Below are positions 48,753 through 59,045 of a stretch of DNA of 64,000 bases, one piece after another. Origin of the DNA: Leptodactylus fallax. Lineage: Eukaryota; Chordata; Amphibia; Anura; Leptodactylidae. The stretch is taken from contig CAMRHE010000463.1 of assembly GCA_947044405.1 (NCBI GenBank), positions 244,501 to 308,500 of the forward strand. The letters are read 5' to 3'. Both the position numbers and the translations under genes were made by a program. The notes below the pieces were generated by a model that saw only the letters and a list, made by a program, of their open reading frames with translations, was not told where the DNA came from and did not search any database. Each line of letters opens with the position of its first letter. Position 1 is the first letter of the stretch.

Positions 48753-49055
48753 TGTACAGTACTAGTTAATAATTCTACAGTCTGTATATTTTAATACATA
48801 TGTACAGTACCAGTATATACTCCTACATTCTATTATTATATATTTACACTACTAGTATATAATTCTACAGTCTGTATATAAATATATAAGTGCACTACCG
48901 GTATATACTACTACATTCTATATATTACTGTATATGTACACTACTAGTATATAATTCTACAGTCTGTGTATATTCATATATATGTACACTACCAGTATAT
49001 TCTCCTACAGTCTATATATTAATATATATGTACAGTACTAATAAACAAATATTCC
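48753..49055. repeat. AT-rich minisatellite, ~50-60 bp unit (left part)
   Basis: The repeated motif is TATGTACACTACTAGTATAT followed by AATTCTACAGTCTGTATAT. It is interrupted by the LINE at 49056 and resumes after 51463. Confidence 0.85.
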
Positions 49056-51462
49056 CACAGTATGTAACCTGCCACACAAGAGACAACAAAACACTGGACT
49101 TGTTCTTTGCCAACGTGAGGGAGGCATATAACTCATCAGCCCTACCGCCCCTGGGGAGATCGGATCACAACCTAGTGCATCTCCGACCTGTGTACAAGCC
49201 ACTTGTACGTAGAGAACCAGCTGTCACCCGCACAGTGAGGATATGGTCCGAGGAGAGTGATGAGGCTCTGAGGGATTGCTTTGACACAACCGCATGGGAA
49301 GTTCTGCAGGATTCTTATGGAGAAGATATAGAAGGACTCACACACTGCATAACAGACTACATTAATTTTTGTGTGCACAACACAGTACCCACAAAAGTGG
49401 TGAGGTGCTTCTCCAACAACAAACCATGGATTAACTCTGATATAAAAACACTACTTAAGGAGAAAAAGATGGCATTCAGGACAAGAGATAAGGAGGGGTT
49501 GGGGGAAGTACAAAAGGAACTGAGGCATCAAATCAGGCAAGGAAAAGCCAGTTATAAAGAAAAAATGGAAAAGCAAATGGAAAGAAAAGACATAAGGGGG
49601 GGTCTGGGAGGGGCTTAAGTCAATTTCGGGTCATAAACAGTCTGTCTGCCAGATTGAGGCAGATGTTAATTGGCTTAATGAACTAAACCTATTCTTCAAC
49701 AGATTTGATCACACACCAGTTCCTCCCACCCCAGCATGTCCTTCAGCTCCCCCCACCACAATGACTTCACCCCATGCGGCTACCCCCCAACAGACCAGTA
49801 AATCCAGAAATCTGTCTTTATCTGACCACAGTCTGACCTTCACACGGACCCAGGTGAGGAAGGAGATGAAAAAGATCAAGGCGAGGAAAGCCGCAGGGCC
49901 AGATGACATCAGTACAAGGCTAATTAAGACTTGTGGGGACCAGCTGTGTGGTATAATTACATATATGTATAATATGAGCCTGAGGCAGGAAATAGTCCCT
50001 GAATTATGGAAATCTTCTTGTGTGGTACCAGTTCCAAAGAAACCCCACCCTATGGACCTCAACGACTACAGACCTGTAGCACTGACATCCCACCTGATGA
50101 AGATCTTGGAGAGATTGGTTCTCACACATCTCCGCCCTCTAGTGAGCCCCGCTATGGACCCTCTCCAGTTTGCTTATCGGCCGGGCATTGGGGTAGATGA
50201 TGCCATCATCCACCTTCTGCACAGGGCTCTGTCTCACCTGGAAAAACCAGGGAACACGGTGAGAATAATGTTCTTTGATTTCTCCAGTGCTTTTAACACC
50301 ATACAGCCCAGGTTATTGAGGGACAAGCTGGGCCTTGCTGGAGTGGACCACCACCTCTCCAACTTGATCCTAGACTACCTCACAAATCGACCTCAATACG
50401 TGAGAGCCCAAGACTGTGTGTCAGGTACCGTGATCTGTAATACGGGGGCACCTCAGGGTACGGTTCTCGCCCCTTTCCTCTTCACACTGTACACTGCAGA
50501 TTTTAGGTGCAACTCATCCAGCTGCTACCTACAGAAGTATTCTGACGACTCTGCAATAGTGGGTCTCATCACAGATGATGATGACAGGGAGTACAGAGAA
50601 CTGAACCAGGATTTTGTGGACTGGTGCCACCGGAAACACCTGAAGATTAACGCGGGGAAGACCAAGGAGATGGTGGTGGACTTCCGCAAAGGCAGAAGCC
50701 CTCCTAAACCAGTGGACATCCTGGGGACGGGCATCGAGATTGTGAACACCTATAAGTACCTGGGTTTGCTCCTTAATAATAAGCTGGACTGGGCAGATCA
50801 TATGGAGGCCCTGTACAGGAAGGGCCACAGCAGGCTCTACCTGCTTAGGAGGCTGAGAGCCTTTGGAATCCGGGGGGCACTTCTTAGGACTTTCTTCAAC
50901 TCGGTAGTGGCATCAGCCATCTTCTTTGGAGTGGCCTGCTGGGGGAGCAGTATATCAACCAGGGACAGAAATAAACTTGACAAGCTGATTAGAAGGGCCA
51001 GCTCTGTCCTGGGGAGCCCACTGGACCCAGTGCAGGTGGTGGGTGACAGAAGGATACTGTCCGTGGTGAGCTCCATGCAGAAGAAGAAGTCCCATCCCAT
51101 GCATGAGACTGTGATTGCGCTGAGCAGTACTGTCAGTGACCGACTGCTCCACCCTAGGTGTGAGAAGGAGCGCTATCGGAAGTCTTTCCTCCCCACCGCG
51201 GTTAGGCTGTACAACCAACACCGACCTAAGCGGAGATCATTACACACAGAGAACTGAAAGATCTCTCTGCCTGTTATATCCCCCCCCCCCCCCCCCTCTG
51301 CTACGTCCTATCTGTCTGTCTGCTATTAATGTAATGCCTCTCACCTTGGAACATTCCTGTACATGTTGTATTTGTATTTGTATCTGCTTATCTTATCTTT
51401 GCTGCTGTAACACACTGAATTTCCCCATAGTGGGACTATTAAAGGACTATTATTATTATTAA
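49056..51462 (+). mobile_element. 5'-truncated Rex1/L2-like LINE
   Basis: The copy begins inside the apurinic endonuclease domain, continues through reverse transcriptase, and ends in a short 3' UTR with AATTTCCCCATAGTGGGACT and an (ATT)n tail. Short tandem 3' tails of this kind, and truncation at the 5' end, are typical of CR1/L2/Rex1 non-LTR elements. It inserted in an AT-rich minisatellite. A second copy's 3' end lies at 63684-64000 on the opposite strand. Confidence 0.9.
49060..51257 (+). pseudogene. LINE endonuclease-reverse transcriptase remnant
   Basis: The endonuclease tail has LPPLGRSDHNLVHL (the conserved SDH). The RT follows with KARKAAGPDDI, PKKPHPMDLNDYRPVALTS, motif A in FFDFSSAFNTIQ, GAPQGTVLAPFLF, and motif C as YSDDSAIVG, where YADD is usual. 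The C-terminal region ends RRSLHTEN. The frame breaks once, at a run of G at about 49597: the first frame stops at 49618 and the second is open through to 51257. One extra base in the G-run would explain this. It lacks most of the endonuclease, so it cannot be autonomous. Confidence 0.9.
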
Positions 51463-51555
51463 TATATATTTACTAGCAAATAATTCTACAGTCTGTATAT
51501 TAATATATATAAGTGCACTAACAGTATATACTCCTACAGTCTATATATTAATATA
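51463..51555. repeat. AT-rich minisatellite, right part
   Basis: This continues the array seen before the LINE (AATTCTACAGTCTGTATATT and TATACTCCTACAGTCTATAT). Confidence 0.75.
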
Positions 51556-51557
51556 TA

Positions 51558-51734
51558 CACTACCGTTCAAAAGTTTAGGGTCACAGAGATTTCCTTATTT
51601 TTGATAGAAAAGCAGTTTTTTTCAGTGAAGATAACATGAAATGAATCAGAAATCCCCTCTATACATTGTTAATGTGGTAAATGACTATTCTAGCTGCAAA
51701 CGTCTGGTTTTTAATGCAATATCTACATAGGTGT
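51558..51734 (+). mobile_element. Tc1/mariner-type terminal fragment
   Basis: After a TA, the sequence starts CACTACCGTTCAAAAGTTTAGGG, a terminus type widespread among vertebrate Tc1-like elements. It runs about 177 bp without coding content and is cut by the LTR that starts at 51735. The other end is not found in the window. Confidence 0.7.
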
Positions 51735-52288
51735 TGTAGGGAACAGCTCACATGGTGGGGTCGGCAATGATGAAGTTCACAGAGGCAATGGGTTTTAGGG
51801 TAAAGGGTCCTTTATTTAGGCGTTCCGGCACAAGGTTACATCACAAAAGCAAAACAAAAGCCTAAGCCTGTCCGGCTCTAACTAAACAGTATCAGGACCC
51901 TCACTAGCCTAGTGCAGGCAAATACATATCAGCAAACACAGTGTAAAGTCTGCAAACCTCCACTGTCTGACTGTCCCCCAACCTGCCACTTGTCAGCCCT
52001 CCTTTTGCCAGGCTTCCTTCCTCAGTCATCACTCACAGGAAGCCTCAGCTGAGAGCCCCAGGGAATAGGGAAACCCTGTAGTGGACCAGGGGTGTGGACT
52101 GGAGGACTCCACTACCAACCTGTCCTCCAGTCCAGAAAATCCAGCCCATGTAACTTAAAGAAACTCCCTAGCAGACTATGTTCTGCTAAGGCAACAGGTA
52201 TCTACCTGGATCTCCATTACCTCACCTGGCTGAGGAAACCAGGCGAGATATACACCCCGTCCAGCACTTTACCATAAGCTTTACCACA
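51735..52288 (-). repeat. 3' LTR of the Gmr1-like element
   Basis: On the plus strand it begins TGTAGGGAACAG and ends GCTTTACCACA, so on the element's strand it is TGTGGTAAAGC...CCCTACA, with TG and CA ends. A polypurine tract on the minus strand (GGAGAAGAGGGGG, 52305-52293) lies directly before it, as expected for a 3' LTR. The pol stop codon TAA falls within its first bases. No second copy of this LTR is in the window. Confidence 0.75.
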
Positions 52289-54631
52289 TATACCCCCTCT
52301 TCTCCGGACCAGGGGTCTGGGCACTTTTAGTGAACAAACAGTATACCCTGGACAACACATCTGCATTTCCCTGTAACTTCCCCGGTCTATGTTCTACCTT
52401 AAAACAGAAATTTTGTAAGGAGAGGAACCATCTGGTGATCCAGGTTAGAGGAGCGCGGTCTGTCACTAACACAAACTGTCTACCCAGCAGATAATATTTC
52501 AGGGACTCCATCGCCCACTTGATAGCCAGGCACTCTCTTTCTACTATGGCATAATTTCTCTCTGCTGGGGTCAGTTTCCTGCTCAGGTACATCACTGGGT
52601 GTTCTTCCCCATTCAACCCCACAGAACCGCTCCTAAGCCTGTATCAGACGCATCCGTCTGGACCAGAAACTGTTTTCTGAAATCCGGGGACACGAGCACT
52701 GGTTGTTCACACAGGGCAGACTTTAGGCTCTGAAAAGCCTTTTCTGCCTCTGGGGTCCACTCCACCATTACTGACTTACCGCCTTTAGTTAAGTCCGTCA
52801 ATGGTGATGCAACAGAGGAAAAATTAGGCCCGAACAGATGGTAGTACCCAGTTATGCCAAGGAAGGCTTTGACCTGTTTTTTTGTTAACGGCCTAGGCCA
52901 GTTCTGTATCACCTCAATCTTATTGATCTGGGGTTTAACCAGGCCTTTACCAATGATGTAACCCAGGTATTTCTCTTCCTCTAGACCGACTGCACACTTC
53001 TCAGGGTTTATGGTTAGGCCCGCATCACTGATAGAGTCTAACACTGCCTGTAGCTTACAGAGATGACTTCTCCAGTCAGATGAAAAAATGACCACATCGT
53101 CCAGGTAAGCAGCGGCATAATCCCAATGTGGTCTCAAGATCAGATCCATCAGCCTCTGAAATGTAGCAGGGGCCCCATGTAACCCGAATGGCATCACTAC
53201 ATACTGGAACAGGCTTTCTGGAGTGGAGAATGCCGTCTTCTCTTTAGCCTCATCAGATAGTGGAATCTGCCAATAACCTTTTGTAAGGTCAAGTGTTGTA
53301 ATATACCTTGCCCTCCCAAGCCTCTCAATCAGTTCATCTACTCGGGGCATGGGGTATGCTTCAAATTTTGATACTTCATTTAGCTTCCTGAAGTCATTAC
53401 AGAACCTCCATGTCCCATTAGGCTTTGGGATTAGTACAATGGGACTTGACCACTCACTGACAGATTCCTCAATAACACCTAACTCAAGCATACGCTTGAC
53501 CTCAGAGGACACCGCCTCTCTGCGGGCTTCTGGTATCCGGTACGGCTTCAGGTTTACTTTATTGTTAGGCTCAGTTTTAATATGGTGTTTTATGAGATGA
53601 GTACGGCCTGGTAGGTCAGAAAACTTGCATCTGTTTTCCTGTAGGTACTCCCTTACCTCCTGCTTCTGGTGCCCAGACAGTGCCTCACCTACCCCTGCTG
53701 GAGGAATTGGCTGTACCACCTCCTTAGCCACAGCCTGGGTGGCTACTAACGACTCCTGATCTTTCCATGGCTTGATCAGGTTTATGTGGTAAACCTGGAA
53801 TGGTTTTCTCCTGTCTGGTTGATGCACCTTGTAGTTCACCTCACTCAATCTTCCTACAATCTCATAGGGACCCTGCCAATTTGCCAGAAATTTACTTTCG
53901 ACAGTGGGTACTAGAACCAGGACCCTGTCCCTGGGATTAAAGGCCCTCACCCTGGCGGACCTGTTATAAATTCTGCTCTGGGCTTCCTGAGCTCTTTGCA
54001 GATGCTCTTTGACTATCGGCATCACCGTCGCTATTCGGTCCTGCATCTGGGCCACGTGTTCAATAACACTCTTATATGGGGTGGCCTCGGTCTCCCAGGT
54101 TTCTTTGGCAATATATAAAAAACCCCTTGGATGCCGGCCATAAACTAGCTCAAAGTGTGAAAAGCCTGTGGACGCCTGGGGTACCTCTCTGATAGAGAAC
54201 ATGAGGTATGGTAACAGTCCCAGTCCCTGCCATCCCTATCCACAACCTTTTTTAGCATATGCTTCAGGGTTTTGTTAAATCTCTCCACTGATCCGTCTGT
54301 ATGAGGGTGGTACACTGATGTACGGAGGTGCCTGATTTTGAACAATTTGCACAGCTCTTTCATGACCTTCGACATAAAGGGTGTACCCTGGTCAGTAAGG
54401 ATTTCTTTAGGGATCCCTGTACGAGAGAACATGTAAAACAACTCTCTAGCAATATTCTTGGACGCCATGTTTCTTAATGGTACTGCCTCCGGGTACCGGG
54501 TGGCATAGTCCAATACAACCAGAATGTATTGATGTCCCCTTGCAGATTTGACAACGGGCCCCACCAGGTCCATTGCAATTCTCTCAAATGGCACCTCAAT
54601 GATGGGAAGTGGCACCAAGGGGCTATGGAAG
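52281..54631 (-). pseudogene. Gmr1-like Ty3/gypsy pol: integrase, then RT and RNase H
   Basis: On the minus strand, the integrase core comes first (54618-54145): AMDLVGP, LTDQGTPF and DGSVERFNKT supply the D, D and E. After a frameshift near 54200 one open frame (54202-52613) carries the integrase C-terminal GPYEIVGRL module and then directly RT: IPKPNGTWRFCNDFRKLN, LDLTKGYWQIPL and YLDDVVIFS. RNase H (LVQTDASDTGLGAVL) is broken by a second frameshift near 52620 and ends VEHRPGKLQGNADVLSR. Integrase before RT within a single frame is the Gmr1 arrangement, opposite to ordinary Ty3/gypsy. Zinc-binding integrase N-terminus, protease and gag are missing at the junction with the next element at 54632. 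Confidence 0.85.
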
Positions 54632-55332
54632 TGTAGCCCTATTTGGGGGGGGGGGTATGAGTATTATCCCTCCCGCAACAGACTCTGGCGCTGACCTGTG
54701 TGTATAATGGGACCTGAAGCCTTCGCTGAAGGGAAGAGTGGGAACATATATGAAATATATCAGTGCCTCCACCCAGGATAGAGCCTCTGTATTACAGGGA
54801 GGATCTCGTCCTGGGACTTATCCATGAGGTACAGTTAGTAGCCTTAACAAGGATCACTGTACTAATCTCACAGTCTGAAGAATACATACAGATACCACAT
54901 AAGGTTATAACAGTAGCTTTATAAGAATCAACAGGGTAATAATACATACATAAAATATACTCAGAACACAGCAATACTACAACAACCAGCAAGTCCTCAA
55001 CCGTCTTAGGTTATATACCCGGGTATATATATATAGATATATAGCAAGATTCCGGTGCACAATAGCGCCAGGCAACAGAAGAGATGCAGGGGCCCCTGTG
55101 GATGACTGTGGATCCTCGGATTCTTCCAGGAGATGACAGACAGCCGATCAGGAGATGATGATGATGATGGTGAGATCCTTCACAGGCAGCAAACAGGGCG
55201 ACGGTGACGGCAGTAGATGCAGGCCTGACTACCCTAACACTGAGTCCTTAACCTGCCAGCTAAACTACTAGTGCCACCGGGCCTCTAACTAGCTAGTTGG
55301 CCTTCGGAAGCCTAACCTATCACTGCCCTGAA

Positions 55333-55383
<51 letters not shown>

Positions 55384-55658
55384 ATCCCTAACTACGGTTA
55401 CTAGCTAGGTCCTGTGAGTATATAGGGGGTAACACATACCGAACTATATACTCTGAGGTAAAATGGAACAGGTGGCTCTGAAATAAGGTAGAGCAGCTTC
55501 ACTAGCTGATCTCAGGGATATAGATTCTTAAATATCTACTTACCTACTCCTTAGGATTACACCTACCACCTGCCTTAGACTCCCCCAGACATAACATGTC
55601 TCCTCACAGCAGCTCTGCTCACATGTCTGACTCACTGTATTTACAAACAAACCCTGCA
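54632..55658 (-). repeat. 3' LTR of gypsy element 2, missing its first ~87 bp
   Basis: It is shared with the 5' LTR at 59046-61111, with roughly 15-20 differences by eye and a longer (TA)n. It begins TGTAGCCCTATTTGG on the plus strand. Similarity to the other LTR ends at AACCCTGCA (55658), whereas the other continues another ~86 bp to CCCTACA. The last pol frame reads into it. So the inner end of this LTR is deleted. Confidence 0.85.
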
Positions 55659-56366
55659 CAAAGCTCCTGCTCCAGGACTTGGCACTTCTTCCCATTCATC
55701 CACTACTTCCGGACTAGGTAATCCAGGCCGTCTTGATAGAGCATCTGCCCCAATGTTCTTAGGCCCCGATTTATACTTGAGTGTGAATTGGTAGTTGGAT
55801 AAAGCCGCCAACCAGCGATGTCCAGTAGCATCAAGTTTAGCAGTTGACAAAACGTATGTCAGTGGATTGTTGTCTGTTCTTACTTCAAACGTGGCTCCGT
55901 ATAAATAGTCATGTAATTTATCAACAATGGCCCACTTGAGTGCCAAAAACTCCAATTTATGTACTGGATCATTTTTCTCGCTGGGAGAAAGACTTCGACT
56001 TATGAAAGCTATGGGCCGTAACCCGGCCGGGTATTCTTGGTGCAGCACGCCACCTAATCCTTCAAAGCTGGCATCTACATGTAGCACATATGGCTTCTGT
56101 GCATCAGCATAAGCCAGAACGGGAGCTTCTGTCAATTTCTTCTTCAACAACTTAAATGCTTCTTCACAATCCGCAGTCCACCTATCGCCAAAAAGGCTTT
56201 TGGAAGACCCTTTCTTCTTTCCCGGATCTCCTGCATCACTCTTCAACAGGTCGAGGAGGGCTCGAGCAATTTTTGAATATCCTTCCACAAATCGTCGATA
56301 GAATCCACAAAACCCCAAGAAAGATTGCAACTCCGTAATATTTTGCGGTCGGGGCCAATTCACCAC
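55641..56366 (-). pseudogene. Gypsy element 2 pol, RT thumb and RNase H part
   Basis: It starts MVNWPRPQNITELQSFLGFC, the usual RT-RNase H connection, and continues with YVLHVDASFEGLGGVLHQ, FISRSLSPSEKN and GADALSRRPG. It is out of frame with the upstream gag-pol frame because of a C/A/G homopolymer at 56478-56503. After ALSRRPG, where integrase should follow, it has only about 30 more residues, ending in the LTR. The integrase is therefore lost. Confidence 0.88.
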
Positions 56367-56400
56367 AGCTTCAATCTTACCAGGATCGGTAGCAACTCCT

Positions 56401-59019
56401 TCAGCAGAAACAATATGACCTACATACTGTAAGTGACCGAAGATCTACAAAATTTGCATTTGTCCGCCGACAACTTCCCCCCCTTTTTTTTTGGGGGTTG
56501 TTGAGTACTCTCATGAGTCGTTCTTCATGTTCTTCCAGCGTCTTTCCAAACACAATAATGTCATCAAGATATACAAGGCATTCCCGGGGCACTAAATCAC
56601 CTAACACTCTTTCCATCAACCTTTGGAACGTTGCTGGCGCACCTTTTGTACCTTGCGGCATACGAGTGAACTGAAAGAAACCCAAGGGGCATATGAAGGC
56701 TGTCTTTTCCTGATCCTCAGGTGCCATTGGGACTTGATAGTATCCCGATCTTAGGTCCAGCACTGTGAACCAACAGTTTCCATTCAGAGCTTCCAGAGCT
56801 TCTTCAATTCTCGGCAGTGTATACTGATCAGGTAAGGTTCTCCGGTTCAGAGTTCTGTAATCCACACATAGGCGAATTGCTCCAGATTTTTTTCTTACCA
56901 CCACAATAGGTGAGGCATAGGGGCTCTTACTGTCCACAATGATCCCCTGACCTTTCATTTGCTGTAGAGTCTGTCTTAACTCATCAACATCCTTTGGAGC
57001 AACTCTCCGTGGTCGCTCCCGGAAGGGAGTAGAATCGGTCAATCGGAAAGTGTGTTGAGCACTTTTAGCACAACCTACACCCGTATCATCCGTGGAGAAC
57101 ACTTCCGATAATTCAGACAACTTCTGTGTCAGTCGCTGATTCCAGGCCTCTGGTAAATGTGGATCACTCAAGTCAAGATTGAGATTAGGGACTGCATCTC
57201 GGATTTGAATCCTGCACACTTCAGCGTAAGGATTTACTCCAAGCACAGGGTAGCAGTGGGCCACATTCTGGTATGGTCCAATTACGATCGGATGTGGTGA
57301 ACAGTTCCTCACTGTCACACAGGTAGATAACTCCACTTTATTTCTCCAGTCCTTTCTCTCTGGGATCACCATCCAGCCATTCTGGTTAATCATTTCTTCA
57401 GGGGTTTCCATAAGGACATAACTCCCCCCTTCAAGCAAATCGGGAGCAATGCTGGAGGCTACTCTCAGAACTCTCTCCCCGCCGGCAGGAACTTCCACGG
57501 TTCTCTCACCGATATGATATACCATTCCATGTCGATAGCCAGTAGACAGGGCATCACAGAGTTCTCTAAGATCAGAAGATATATTCACCGGCTGAGCTGC
57601 AGGGTTCCAATCTCTTCCAAGAAACTTCTGAAAAGCATAATGCACTGCGGGACAATTAGTGCCAAGTATCACAGGAGCTGCACAAGAATCCCCAGTATCA
57701 GGACAGACAAGAGCCGTAATCTTCATGGGAGCGACACTCTGATCTTCTAATTCAGGGACAGCTATAACTACTTGTAGGCTGCCATCTACAGGATATGATC
57801 CTGAATTAAGCCCCCACAATTTCATTTGTCCTGTAGACTGAAGAGGTATATCCCTCAGATACTTTTGGTAGAACGAGCGATAAATCAGGGTCACTTGAGA
57901 TCCTGTATCAAACAGGACAGGAGTGGCATGACCATTGACAGTGACTTTGACAACGGACCTGGAGCCCGCGATAGCGCCTCTGGTCTTTACTCGGCCCGCC
58001 TTCCTTCGGTGTCTTTGATTCTGAATAGAGAAGACAGCACTGTGTCCCAATCCCTCACTGTCCTCCGTACACTGCCTGGCAGTATGGCCCGTCTGACCAC
58101 ATTTATAACAGGTTCTAGCATCCTTCCTCCGGTGAGTGGCAGTGGGTGGAGTGGCGGACTGTCTAAGTTCTGACCGCTCCGCTGGTTTGTTCTTGTTTGA
58201 ACTAGGAAGAACATCTTCTTTAGCGATGCTTTTCGCTTTCTTAGGGGTACTAAAACTAATGTCAGCTTCTTGTTTCTTCACTAACTTCATTAAGTCAGGA
58301 AATGGAAGGACTCTATCAGATAGTAAGACCTTGAGTACTTGAGCAAGAGGATGATGAGGTTGTAACCCTCTCACCAACTGACTGGTTCTCATAGCGTCTA
58401 CCTCTGAAGTAGATATAGCTGCGTGGTACACCAGACGTGAAAGAAGTAGCTGTAAACGGTTAATAAAAGTAGAGACATTTTCCCCTTCTTTTTGACGAAC
58501 CATTCGGTAATCAGTAACCATCTGGGCAAGGTCATAGTATGGCTCAAAGTGATCAGACAGTACTTGTATATAGTCCAATGCACTCACTCCTTCATGAAAG
58601 TCTCTGTACAAGCGGATCAATTCTGCAGCAGGAGACCGCAAACTTTCACTGATACGCTGCCGCTTGCCTTCTTCAGAGCAAGACCATTCCTTCAGGCATT
58701 GGAGAGTATGTTCTTTCCATATCTCAAAGTTTTCCTCCCCTTGTGGTACTGGGACATTACCAGAGAATACTTTTAGTTTCTTGTAGTGAGTGGCCTGCAG
58801 GCCCTGAGCTAACATTTCAGTCAGCCTGGCTAAAGTGCTAATAGCACTGTCACTAGAGGAACTGCTAGCGACGGCCATACTGGGGGGGTAACTGGCTGAG
58901 CGGGGGTCTTCCTTTACCTGAACCAGGGGAGGAACAGGAGGTCGGTAATCCCATGTAGTAGCTAGTGGGAGGTTCCCCTCTGAGCTATATCGCTTCTCCA
59001 TATCAATGACTATTCCCAC
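56401..59019 (-). pseudogene. Gypsy element 2 gag-protease-RT, 872 codons
   Basis: It starts at MGIVIDMEKRYSSEGNL, just inside the 5' LTR. The gag (to about residue 290) resembles the PNMA/ZCCHC12 family, with KLKVFSGNVPVPQGEENFEI and an EWSCSEEGKRQRISESL helix. A CCHC knuckle follows (CYKCGQTGHTARQC). The protease has the active site LFDTGSQVTLI. RT has CVDYRTLNRRTLPDQYTLP, FTVLDLRSGYYQVPM and YLDDIIVFG. The frame ends after a homopolymer shift (PQKKRGG), with a spurious tail. The open frame over gag, protease and most of RT indicates a fairly young copy. Known relation: mammalian PNMA and ZCCHC genes derive from such gypsy gags. Confidence 0.88.
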
Positions 59020-59031
59020 TTCTAAATCTCA

Positions 59032-59045
59032 GCAGTGCCTCCAAA
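59032..59045 (-). other. Candidate primer-binding site of gypsy element 2
   Basis: On the minus strand, the 5' LTR end CTACA is followed by TTTGGAGGCACTG. A TGG near the LTR edge is the usual complement of a tRNA CCA end. I did not identify the tRNA. Confidence 0.5.
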
